A stretch of DNA of 64,000 nucleotides from Musa acuminata AAA Group (taxonomy: Eukaryota; Streptophyta; Magnoliopsida; Zingiberales; Musaceae), in NCBI RefSeq assembly GCF_036884655.1, contig NC_088356.1, positions 12,010,001 through 12,074,000 of the forward strand, written 5' to 3'. How positions within the stretch are numbered: position 1 is the first letter of the stretch; each line of letters begins with the position of its first letter. The translations under genes were made by a program, and so were the position numbers. Positions 23,475-34,260 of the stretch are shown piece by piece. Below the pieces are notes generated by a model. That model saw only the letters and a list, made by a program, of their open reading frames with translations, searched no databases and was not told the origin of the DNA.

Positions 23475-25229
23475 TCAGCCTTGTCCTCGAGGCTGATGAT
23501 TCGTGAATTCTGGGAATTTGATCTTCAAGTCGTCATAGTTCTCCCAAGTGGCATCTTCTATTGGTAGGTTCGCCCACTGTATTAGCACTTCATTAGTGGG
23601 TCGTCGTCGTCGAGTCACGATCCGTCGATTAATAATGGCACTTGGCTGGGTCTGGAGTTCTCTTTGGGTAGTCATATTTGGTGGGTGGCTTTGGGCTGTC
23701 TCCAAGCACCTATTTAAAACTTTCGTCTGGCTGTTGGTTTGTGAATGATATGTCGTACTCCTTTTCAATTTAGTACCCTGCATATGGAATAACTTTGTCC
23801 AAAATCTGCTCTTGAAGATGCAAGTAGAATTTGTCACAAGCACAATGTGTCCCTTATAGCATAATTCTTTTGAGTCCCGATTGTAATGAGCCACGGAGCT
23901 TGGTGCTTCCTCTAATTTTTTTTGTATCTTACTGGTCTCCGAATCTTCCTGCCATTCCATCTTAATATCCTCAAGGAAGTCGCTGGTTGGAAGTAAAACG
24001 ATCAAAAATTCAGCTTGCTCAAGTAGCTGCGAAAGCTCATCTGCAACAATATTCTCTTTCCACCTTTTGTAAGTTATTTCATAATCAAATCCAAGAAGTT
24101 TTGTTACCCATTTTTGCTGCTCAGGGGATGATATCTTTCGCTCCAAAAAGTACTTAAGGCTTTTTTGGTCGGTTTTAATTTGAAATCGTCGACCAATCAA
24201 GTAGGGTCTCCACCGCGTTGCTGCGCGCACAATGGCGAGCATCTCCTTATCATATGTTGACTTATTTTTATATGAGGGAGATAATGCCTTGCTAGTGTAT
24301 GCGAGTGTTCGACCATCTTGCATGAGAATGACTCTAATTCTGACTCCAGATGTGTCGGCCTCAATAATGAAGGGTCGGTTGAAATCTGGTAGTGTTAGCA
24401 CCGGCGTTGTCGTCATGGCTGCCTTAAGTTTGTCGAAGGCCGTGGAGGCTCTGTCCAACCATTGGAGGACATCTTTTTTCAGTAAGGAAGTAAGTGGTGC
24501 ACTGATCTTTCCATAGTTTTTCACGAACTTGCGGTAGTAGCCTGTTAAACCCAGAAAGCCATATAGCAATTTTATTTTTCCCGGGGTCAGCCAGTTTTGC
24601 ATTGCTCCAATTTTGAAGGGGTCCACCGTCACACCTTTCTCTGATATGATATGCCCAAGATATCCCAACTTTTGTTGAAGAAAGTAAAAATTTCTAGTAG
24701 CCGTTGTGTGTTCGAAAGGCAGTTTTCGGTATGACTTCTTCGTACACTCGTATTTGATAATACCCGGATCAAAGGTCCATCTTTGTGAAGATTTGTGCTC
24801 CCTTTCATATAGCAATTCATCTAGTACTGGAATAGGGTATTTATCCTTGATGGTTATGCCATTGAGAGCTCGGTAATCAACGCATATTCGCCATGTTCCA
24901 TCCTTCTTGTGTACAAGTAGCACCGGTGAAGGGTAAAGGTTGCAACTCGGCCGAATAACTCTTGTTTCGATCATCTCTTTTATAATCCTTTCTATTTCAT
25001 CCTTCTGGAGATGTAGATACTGATATGGCCAAGTATTTACTAAAGATTTGCCTGGAAGAATCGTTATACAATGATCATGCCGACGGGTAAGAGGTAGGTT
25101 GCACGGTTCGTCAAATATATTTGAAAATTCAGCAAGCAAAGGAAGTAGATTTGGATCTTCAAATTCTATTGGCTCTCCCTTAGTTTGCTGCTCAAGTTGT
25201 ACCAAAAAGCCACTGCATGCTTTATGCAA
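23475..25229 (-). pseudogene. Chromovirus pol remnant (RT/RNase H/integrase pieces and chromodomain)
   Basis: A 584-codon open frame carries the N-terminal RT segment (SPVLLVHKKDGTWRICVDYRAL then KDKYPIPVLDELLYE). It then jumps directly to the RT C-terminal GYLGHIISEKGV, so the YxDD catalytic block is missing. RNase H follows (FIIEADTSG, STYDKEMLAIV, FQIKTDQKSL). Only scraps of integrase remain (a TTYHSQTNSQT piece), and the frame ends in a chromodomain (NEVLIQWANLPIEDATWENY). The chromodomain places it in the chromovirus branch of Ty3. In-frame deletions have kept the frame long, which suggests loss of function by recombination before point decay. Confidence 0.88.
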
Positions 25230-26617
25230 ATCGTTGTTATGTCGCCCCCACGTTTCCCGTGCAATGTCACCTGTTTCTCCTTACTGTAAAATTTCATAAT
25301 TAGTTTCATAAAATTCCAGAAAATATCACCTAATGTCGTCAACCATTTAATGGCCTCATGATTGTTAAGAGGGAGAAGGAAGAAATCTGCAATTATCTCT
25401 TGGTCCTTCAGCAACAGTTTCACTTGCGGGCGCCTACGATCATACTTCAAAATCCATCCGTTGGCGACCTTAATGACAAACCTGCTGCAATTCTCAATAG
25501 GTAAGTTCATATGGACAGCAACCTTACTGTGTACGAAGTTTTTAGTGCTTCCCGTGTCGATGAGAACAGTGATCGGTTGTTGTTTGAGAAGGCCTCCAAC
25601 TTTCATCGTTTGCGGGTTTGAGTAGCCAGCTAGTGTATGTACCGTAACTTCGGTCGGTTGTGGCTCTTCTTCTGCATCTTCTTCTTCATGTTCAAGGATC
25701 TCTTTTGGATGTTCAATGACCTCTTCTTCTATCGGTTCTATCATAAGAAGTCCCCCTTTACTACAACGATGCTCATGGCTCCACGGCTCATCACAATGCC
25801 AACATAACCCCTTCGCATATCGCTCCCGAAGCTCTTCTCTTGTTAACCTCTTTGGTGTAGGGACTTGGTCAATAATAGGGGGGGCTGAGGGCTTCAATAT
25901 TATTGGTTGAGGAGCGACCCTAGTCCTCCGAGCTTCATGGTTCAATTGCTCCTCTTGATGTTGTGCGAAAGAGATGGCTGCCATAAGCGTATACGGTTGT
26001 CGCGCTTTAACTTCTCCTCGGATCTCCGGCTTCAAGCCCTCAATGAAGGTCCTCAATAGCTGTTTTTGAGACCAATCACGAGTTTGATTAGATAACCTTT
26101 CAAACCTGGTTTGGTACTCCTGAATGGTGGAGGTTTGTTGGATCTTTGCTAGTTGTTCGTCAATATTCTCATAATCGGTTGGTCTGAAGTGAATCAGCAG
26201 TCCTTCTTTGAATTGACGCCATGAAAGGACTCCATAAGTATGTTCAAACCAGTCAAACCACTGTATAGCATCCCCTTCAAGATGTATAGCTGCAATTTTC
26301 ACCATAGATACATCCGCGGTTTTGTGGTACCGAAAATATCGCTCCGCGCGCGAGATCCAACCAATCGGGTCTCCTTCTTCCCATCTAGGGAAGTCCACTC
26401 TCATGCATGGATAGTTGGGGTTGGTCATAGAGCCTACCCTCCCTTGGAAGTCATCTCTTCGGGCTTGGTGTGATTGGGCAAAGCTCTCTCCTTGATATGA
26501 TTTCTTCGGGCTTAGTGGTCGACCCAATCTGAGTTCGATAAAGAGCGTCCGAATCTTATCCTCCATTCGCGCCTCCAAGGCTTCGAATTTAGCATTGATT
26601 GCCTCCTTAGATGCCAT
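25166..26617 (-). pseudogene. Chromovirus gag and protease
   Basis: Reading from the ATG at 26617 (MASKEAINAKFEALEARM), the frame holds the retrotransposon gag domain (DFPRWEEGDPIGWISRAERYF, WRQFKEGLLIHF), a zinc knuckle (CWHCDEPWSHEHRC), an acidic linker and a retropepsin with active-site DTGS (VLIDTGSTKNFVHS). The frame extends 109 codons upstream of this Met, but that part looks like untranslated leader. Near 25230 the reading switches to another frame, where pol continues, so the gag-pol fusion is broken by a frameshift. Confidence 0.88.
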
Positions 26618-27278
26618 AGTATATGGCCCCAAATCAATGATGTTAAGATCTCTCTTTTGCTGTTGGGTTAAAGGCATGTATAGGTTGAGAGAAGTGATAG
26701 TCGAAAGTGTTGGTGGATTGGTGGATGTAGGCTGCGGTTTAGGCTTGTTTTGTGGCTGTTTTGGGTGCAGTTTGAGGGTGTGGTTTGGTAGAGTTTTAGG
26801 GCTGTGGATGAAAGTTTTGGATCTGTGGTAGATGGTAGCAAAGGTTTGACAGAAATCCGTAAAAGTTGCAGCAAGTATGTGCTGTCTTGTAAGAGTAGAA
26901 TTGTCGTCGAAGAAACAACAGTTTCTCGACGTAATTTCCACCAAAAACTTGAGAGAATTGAGGAGGGAATTGATAGCAAAATCACAGTTTATATGACAGC
27001 AAGGATATCTAATTTAATCAAGAAAATTTCGGCAGTATAACAGCAAGGAAATTGGTGCAAGTTGCAATTGCAGAATTATCGTTGAAAAATTTCAGCAGGC
27101 TACGATGAAAATTTGCAGTAACATAAAATCATTTTTAGAGATGAATTTCTTAATAGATCAATCTTAGATGGAAGCCATGATGATATATGAAGTGTATAAG
27201 AAATTTCATTCAAAAAAGATTGCAAATAGATGGGTTAAGGCAACGATATGCAGCTGAAATTTTCTGCAGCATAGATTT

Positions 27279-27644
27279 TCAAGTGCAGCAGATTGGACAT
27301 AAAATATCAGTAGTTTATATTAAGAATTTTTCAATGAAACCAAAGGGAAATCTACTGTTAGGAAGTGTCAAAGATGTCATAAAAATTTCGTAGAAATTTG
27401 GATAGAAAAAGCACAGTAGCAAGATCAAACAGATGGTGCTATGCGGCTTGAATTCTGCAATTCAAGTGCAGCAGATTGGACATAAAAGATCAGTAGTTTA
27501 TATTGAGAATTTTTTGATGAAACCAAAGGGAAATACACTGTTAGGAAGTGTCAAAGATGTCATAAAAATTTCGTAGAAATTTGGATAGAAAAAGCACAGT
27601 AGCAAGATCAAACAGATGGTGCTATGCGGTTGGAATTCTGCAAT
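27279..27644. repeat. 183-base tandem duplication in the chromovirus leader
   Basis: Two head-to-tail copies (27279-27461 and 27462-27644) start at TCAAGTGCAGCAGATTGG and are nearly identical. They lie between the gag start and the primer-binding site, in the non-coding leader. Confidence 0.85.
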
Positions 27645-27948
27645 GTATCTTTCGTCGTAGAGATGAAAACTTTGTGACGAAAAGTTTATGCAGCAATATA
27701 GGAACGATTTTTTTTTTTTTTTGATTTTCGAATAAGGATAACTAAATTGCAGCAGCAGTAAGATAGGAAACCAGAACCTGTTGCAATTCACGGGGAGATC
27801 AAAAGATGATCCGCGGTGGTGGAGATGATGACGGAATTCGGTGACGATCTTTTAAGCAATTGTGGGAATTGCTTTGGATGGTTGTAGAGGGTTGATGGAT
27901 GGCTGTGGAAGGGCAGCGAGACGCCAAGAACGCTGCTCTGATACCAGG

Positions 27949-28386
27949 TGTTAGAACCCTTGCAGATTCTAAACTTGGGGTTGATCTCTTTAGGGGATCG
28001 GCCTCCTTGGAACTCTATAGGGATTCCTCCCTCCAAGTTGCTGCTCAAAGGCTGCAGAAAAGATTCATCTATTGCTTATCTAAAGAGAAGGAATACATGG
28101 CTATTTATAGGGCTTCTAAACCCTAACTCCTAATAGGACTCCTACTTAAGACTCTTACTTCTAACCAACTCCTAATAGGACTCCTAGTCAAGACTCCTAT
28201 TCCCTTACAACTCCTAATTCTTCTCTAAGAAAGCACCTCCTACATGAATGCCCCTCTCAATTAGGACTCTCATAGCTAGAGTCCTAACAGAATGTCCCTC
28301 TCAATTAGGACTCTCCTAGTTAGAGTCCTAACAGTTTTACATGAATGTTCCTCTCAATTAGGACTCTCCAAGTTAGAGTCCTAACA
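27949..28386 (-). repeat. 5' LTR of the chromovirus
   Basis: Same family as 23042-23457, but with the intact segment containing AAGTTGCTGCTCAAAGG. It adjoins the primer-binding site, so it is the 5' LTR of a minus-oriented element. Confidence 0.92.
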
Positions 28387-28768
28387 TCTTGCAACGCCGT
28401 CTCATTGCCCAAACACAAGGAAATGGCATGTCAGAGACGAGAGAAGGAACGTACTGATTTGGGATGGTGCTGCAGAGTGCAGAGTGCTGCAGAGAAGGAA
28501 CGTACTCATTGGTGCTCCAAATGAGCATGAGATGGCTCTGGTTCTGTGAAAGATTAGGCTCTTTGAGCAGGAAGGCATTCTCAGTCCCTGAGCAAGCGAT
28601 CGAGAGTTCAGGGGAGGAGAATGTTTGTGGAGGGAATCTGCTGTGCAGCGTCGAAGGAACCAAAAAAATTGTAGAGAATCGAAGGAATAAATGAGTGGCT
28701 GTGGAAGAATCTTCGCGATATTGTTGATGATGAGATGAGTGGCTGGAATTGCTCACGCTTTGTACCAT
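28387..28768 (-). pseudogene. Transporter pseudogene, 5' exon with transit-like N-terminus
   Basis: An ATG at 28768 opens a frame (MVQSVSNSSHSSHHQQ...) that runs without a stop to the chromovirus boundary, ending MRRRCK. With the element and one TCTTG copy removed, it continues in the same frame into VQIRSHKTLPTAAKAG and then KKGTMLGAV of the transporter. The Ser/His/Thr-rich, acid-poor N-terminus is what one expects of a chloroplast transit peptide. A short tandem repeat (GAGAAGGAACGTACT, at about 28440 and 28492) lies within it. The exact start is uncertain, because this N-terminal part is not conserved in the family. Confidence 0.6.
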
Positions 28769-29040
28769 TAGATTCTGATGGAAAAAGCTTGTTCAGATCA
28801 ATCGTGTCTCCGGCACTGCCTGCCAATGGAAGAAGAGGACATGAGAGCAGAGGTTTTCAAGAAGGAAGATCTTCAGGTTGACGCTCGCTTCCTCACGTGT
28901 TGAGAGAGGTAGTGACGACCGCCAAAGGAGGGTATTCCGACACCAAAGAGTCCGTCTTTGCATCATCTCCGGCCTCTTCCGCATTGACGTTGAGTCTAAA
29001 AAAAATTATATATATATATATATACTCTCATAAAGTCTTA

Positions 29041-32000
29041 ATAAGTAATTAAGAGGATCTTTCCTTTGTATTGGTCAATAATTATAATCAAAATTTAATC
29101 AAATTTATAATATATCAATTTTTTCACTTTGCTCATTAATTGATAAGATATAAAAAGTTAAAATAAAAATAAATAAATAAAATATATTTAAAATAATTTT
29201 ATTTAATTGAATTCTAAAATTTTGAAAAAAAATTTATATATATGCACGAATTTTATAAAATAAGTCAATTAGTCCAATAAACATAATACCACATTAAGCT
29301 TGACTACCAATGCAAGTCATAGTGATTGTTTATCATCAATATTTTATTTTATTTTATGTACCATAATATTATTAATTTTTCATAATATAGTTCAAAATGA
29401 TCCCTATAATTTATCTTATTAAATCAATCTTATTATCATATTCAATTATAATATGTATTTACATAAATATGAACATAATAGTAAAAATAAAAAACTTTAA
29501 TTATGTAAATAAAAAAGTCAATTATAATATCTATTAAACATTCATTATCATATCTTTTATTGATTGCTCATAAATTTAATCATAAAAATATATTTTTCAA
29601 AAACTCTAGATTGTATATTATAAGTGAATGGATCAATAATCAATATAATGGAACTCAAAATATCTTAAATTACTTGGTAATTGAGTTTGACTATATCAAT
29701 TACCTCAAAGTTTGATGAGATAAAATTTTATAGTCATAAAACTTGATTAGTAACCTCAAAGTATACCACAAAATCAACTTTTATTATTAATAATAATATA
29801 ATAATATATTACTTTATTTTTTTTCCTCTAAATTTTTCCTTCAACTAATAATTATAAAACATATAGTGTATCTCCTACTATTTAGATAATTTATAGAATC
29901 AACTATCATTTCAAGCTAATCTAATTTCATATATATGAGCATATAATCTTTCGTCTATTTTAGATATCTTATTACTTTCTTTGTAATATTTTAATATTTT
30001 ATTTCTATATAACTCTAATTATATATCAAATATTTAGATTAAAAATTGATATTTGATTAGGAATAGACTTAGCATATAATAGACTTCTAACTATACGTAC
30101 ATAATAATTTTTTATCTAATTATTTTTTAAGTTATTTAAAAAATACTTGTTTTGATTGAATATGTCATTTGTTGAATAAAGTTACACACTAAATCTCTCG
30201 AAGACTTGGTCGATATATTATTTTTAAGATGCTATACTAATTGTTAAGATCTATCTTTGAATTTATTTATGTTAATAACATAATTGTAACACCCCTGATT
30301 AGTCCCACATCGAAAATGGACAGGATTAAGAATGACGGAGTCAGAGGACTCATCACGGCGTGAAGCCACCACTCATCAACGTCAAGCCTTTGAGTGGGGG
30401 TGATTGTAACACCCCTGATTAGTCCCACATCGAAAGTGGGCAGGATTAAGATTGACTTATAAGAGTCTGATGAGTGTATTACTATTAACTTCAGCTTAAA
30501 TATAAAAAATAATGATATTATAAAACTTTACACACCATTGTTTGAAGGCTTATTTAATGTCATAAATTGACTTTCTAAATTTACATACTAATTTTTATAT
30601 TTTTATTTTCTATATAAATTATTTAGATTAATTCATATAAATCTATATCCTCATTCAAAAAACTTATTTTTATATCCATATGATGTAACTCAAAATCATA
30701 ATTAGCTACTAATATCATAATGATTATTAATAAGTTTATTTAATAAATAAATAAAAATATCTTATTATGATCGATGCATTCTTTATAAGTAAAATATTTA
30801 ACCACAAGTCTGACTTTTATATTATTCGATGTTATCCTTTGAATCATATTTATATAATAATTTTTTTATAGTTTTTGAGCAATTAAAAAAATTCTCAAAC
30901 ACCATTTTGGTCTATTGATTTCAACTCTTATTTTATTACATTATATATATTTTTTTAAATCATTACTTTTCATAATTTATTAAAACAATGAGGGATCCTT
31001 TTAATTGCTATATCATAATAATATGATTCTGATATATATACTATATCTAATAAAAACTAACAAATCTTCTTTCCCTTTGAGATCTTTTCAAAATTATCGA
31101 TTGTGGTTGTTCTATAAGATCGATGATATCAACATTACGTGGAAGTTTATCATCAATATTATTTTATTATTCACTCTCAACAATTCTTTTAGTGATTCAA
31201 GGAATAACAATCTCTCGAAAATAATAAATGGGTATAAACCTATATCTCATTAATATTAAGATTAGATTTCGAGATTTTTACTCCCACTAATTTGCTATTT
31301 TCTAGGAATCCTACCTTATTAGATTCAACTATCCTTATACTACGATTAAGATAACAAAATCTATATTCCTTTAAATTTTTCTAGATCAATAATAAAATAT
31401 CCAAAAATAGTTCTTGAATCCAATTTCTGTGAATTAAAGATACTTATCTTAGTAGAACAATCCTAAATATGTAAATATTTCAAGTCAGGTTTCTTGTTAA
31501 TGCATAATTGAAAAGAAGTTGATGAAATTGACTTACTAGGATCGCTATTCAAGATATATATAATTGTCCTTACAGCTTCTCCTCAATTCGAGCAGAGAAG
31601 AATAACACATTATACTCCTAACCATATTCACAAGAGTATATTTTACATTTCAGCAATTTCATTCTATTATGGTACATCTTGTAAAACATACTAAGCATAA
31701 ATATCTTATTTTTCTAAGAATCTAACAAAAAGGGTCAGAAGTATAATCGAGCTTATCATATATGTCATAAAAATTTATAATAAAATTTATCACTTTTATT
31801 TAATTATCTCTTGACTTTATTTATGTATACCTAAATGTATCAATAATATAAGACCTTAAATAGTCATATCTCAATAGGTAATACATAAAAGTACTAAAAT
31901 ATTTCTTTCTCTATTAAAACAAGAAACATGAAGTGACCTATAGATGCAATTATATACAATCTTAGGGAGTTTATGATATGTTTCATTCCAAATTACAAGA

Positions 32001-32641
32001 TTGTTGTAAACTCAAGATTAATATTTATTTTGTATAAACCATCATATAGAATTTAAAAATTAATTTTTATGAAAACATAACTATATTGGATTTACAACTA
32101 TCAAAAGAAAAATAATATTTTGATAATTCTAAATAAAGAACCTAAATTTCTAAAATTATAGGAATATAGTATCATATTAATCATCTCTATGCATTAGTGA
32201 TAAATACAATTTCTATTACTATCATTTTAAATAATTCCCTATTATGATGAATATTTTTATACTCTTTTGGTTCCCATATAAAAATGAATATCTATTATTA
32301 GTAACATAAGTTAAAGCATTAGTATCAATTGTCATCCCTTCCAAATCGATAATATTAAAATTTTCATCATAAACCAATCCAGGATCCAAACTAACATTTG
32401 AGGGTACTAAGAAACATTCAAACATCAATCACATCTATAAAACCTATGCAGTTTATAATCATACACCACGTTACTCGACAATTCATATTTATGAAAACCC
32501 AAGCCAACTTAACAAAATATTAACCTCACTTATAAATCCACAAGCTAAACAATTTATACAATCAGATCTCAAATCATTTACCACAAGTTCATATTATCGT
32601 AAACTAAACATTCCAAAATTCCAAACGTGAGAGGTCGTTTA
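29041..32641 (-). pseudogene. Very old, AT-rich Ty1/copia pol relic
   Basis: The stretch is extremely AT-rich with no long open frame. On the minus strand a copia reverse transcriptase is still readable through stops. At about 30595-30500 it gives VCKFRKSIYDIK, a stop, then ASKQWCVKFYNIII, matching the family's CKLKKSIYGLKQASRQW. Near 31080-30980 it gives RRFVSLSDYIVYISES; around 30830, FKGNIE, a stop, then YKSQ. Most changes are C-to-T or G-to-A, as produced by long-term decay of methylated cytosines. Its upstream part is cut by the younger copia element at 32642. Confidence 0.7.
30285..30456. repeat. Two direct TGTAACACCCC repeats, 120 bases apart
   Basis: Copies of TGTAACACCCCTGATTAG and its continuation (about 50 bases) start at 30285 and 30405. 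The 120-base unit between them is far richer in GC than the decayed copia pol it interrupts, so it was inserted later. The start TGTAACACCCC and the GGGGGTGAT before the second copy are roughly inverted. It may be a fragment or tandem remnant of a small LTR or TRIM-type element. Confidence 0.65.
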
Positions 32642-34247
32642 TGCTAGTCATAGGTGTCAAGTAAGCCAATCACGTGAGTGATGACATGTGTGACTTGACA
32701 CGAAATCATTTTTTGCTTATTATATTTTGGCATTTATCAGTTTATATTAACTATTGCATATATGCATGTATATATTGTGATATCCTTAGATCTGTGCAAT
32801 GAGAATCGGATCGTGATGAGATCACGATAATGAGATCGATTCACCTTTAAACACAGATCATAAATAATCTCGGTTATAGGTTACTCGAGAGGGACATCAT
32901 GATAACCGGATAGACTGGTATGCTGTATACCCGTCCATATGATGGATGCAGTTGGTCTCATAGCTGCTCGTGTGGGGACACTAGGGATACAGTACAGGTG
33001 CTCATTGGAGAATGAGTTCACTGATTGATCCGCTTACGGAATGCTGGATGGTTGATGATGCCTTATTGTTAGATAGTAATTCCGCAGTCCTAGTGGTGTA
33101 TCTGGTCCGTAGACTTGAGACACTAAGGATGTCTTGTATGAGTGTTCCACTCTTTGATACCAGACTTATAGGTTTGGTTGTCCCAGATCTAGTACAGCTG
33201 GTCATTGGGAGTGATAGTCAACCTTATGAAGGCTATTGAGTGTCGATAGAGGATCATCTGCTCTTGGCATCATAAGAGGAATATCTCATTTGTTCTTGCT
33301 TCGACAAATCCCTAGCCAAGGTCATTCGGGTTGAGAGAGAAAGTGTTCTCCCGGAGAATTCGATTAGAGCAAGACTCGAGTAGAAACCGTATGGGTCTGA
33401 CAGCACTATGCTCGATGTACGGTCTTTGGGATATTAAATGGATGAGGGACAATAGGTATACTGTAACTGAGGATATACAGGTCCAATGGATTGAATTCCC
33501 CTGTATCGTCTGGGGACTACGGCGTAGTGGCCTAGTACGTCTGTAGTCGATGAGTCGAGTGAATTATTATAGAGATAATAATTCACTAAGTTACAAGGAG
33601 TTCTGATAGGTATGACTCACGGCCAGCTTGATATTGGGCCTAGAGGGTCACACATATATGGTAGGCATTGCGATGAGTAGAGGTTCGGATATAAGATATC
33701 CGCCGGAGCCCCTGTCTTATTGGATATCTAATAAGCCCTTGAATTATTGGATCCCATGGACGAGATCAAATAAGAGCCCATGAGAGATTATTGGATAGAG
33801 ATCCACTAATCTAAAAGGCTTGGGTAATTTGATGCAAATCCAATACCCACTAGGGGAGGATCCATTAGGTTTTGACAAAGGACCTCTATAAATAGGAGAG
33901 ATTCAAAGCCTCACAGGCTAGAGCCTTTGCTTGCCTCTCCTATTCTCCTTCCCCTCTCCACCTTAGAGTAGGCCTAGAGTTTTGAGGAGCGTCGTCGCAG
34001 CCCTACTGTGTGGATCACCGCTAGAGAGGAGGACGTTTGACCTCCTTCACCTCTCCTAAAGATCTGCAAGGAAACAGGGATATACGATCTCTCTAGGTAA
34101 CACAATCTACTCTATATGCAGTTTTAAGTTTCGTGGATTTTGCGCACCAATCTTTGCACGACGACGAACATCTCTTTGGGAATAGGGGATTTTATTTTTC
34201 TTGTTCTTCCACTACGCATGTGATGTCGCCCCCAAGATTTTCCAACA
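32642..34247 (+). repeat. 5' LTR of the copia element
   Basis: Contains a TATA box (CTATAAATA, 33886-33894) and a pyrimidine-rich stretch shortly downstream. Both LTRs also share a 75-codon open frame (33012-33239 here), whose presence in both copies simply reflects LTR duplication. Confidence 0.92.
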
Positions 34248-34248
34248 G

Positions 34249-34260
34249 TGGTATCAGAGC
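34249..34260 (+). other. Primer-binding site of the copia element
   Basis: TGGTATCAGAGC, complementary to the 3' end of initiator methionine tRNA, starts two bases after the 5' LTR. Confidence 0.93.

Larger units (their letters stand above)
23042..28386 (-). mobile_element. Chromovirus (Ty3) LTR retrotransposon, internally deleted
   Basis: LTRs at 23042-23457 (416 bases) and 27949-28386 (438 bases), both TGTTAG...CTAACA, flank gag and pol reading on the minus strand. A perfect 5-bp duplication TCTTG lies outside. The primer-binding site (TGGTATCAGAG on minus, about 27936-27946) adjoins the right LTR. The LTRs differ at only about ten positions plus one 20-odd-base gap, so the insertion is much younger than the LARD-like element. 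The element cannot be autonomous: the catalytic part of reverse transcriptase and most of integrase are deleted, and gag and pol are out of frame. It sits in exon 1 of the transporter pseudogene. Confidence 0.93.

Noticed and set aside
33012..33239. A 75-codon frame present twice (also at 41611-41838) and its antisense partner
   Set aside because: The two copies are the same position in the two LTRs of one copia element, so conservation reflects LTR duplication and not selection on a protein.
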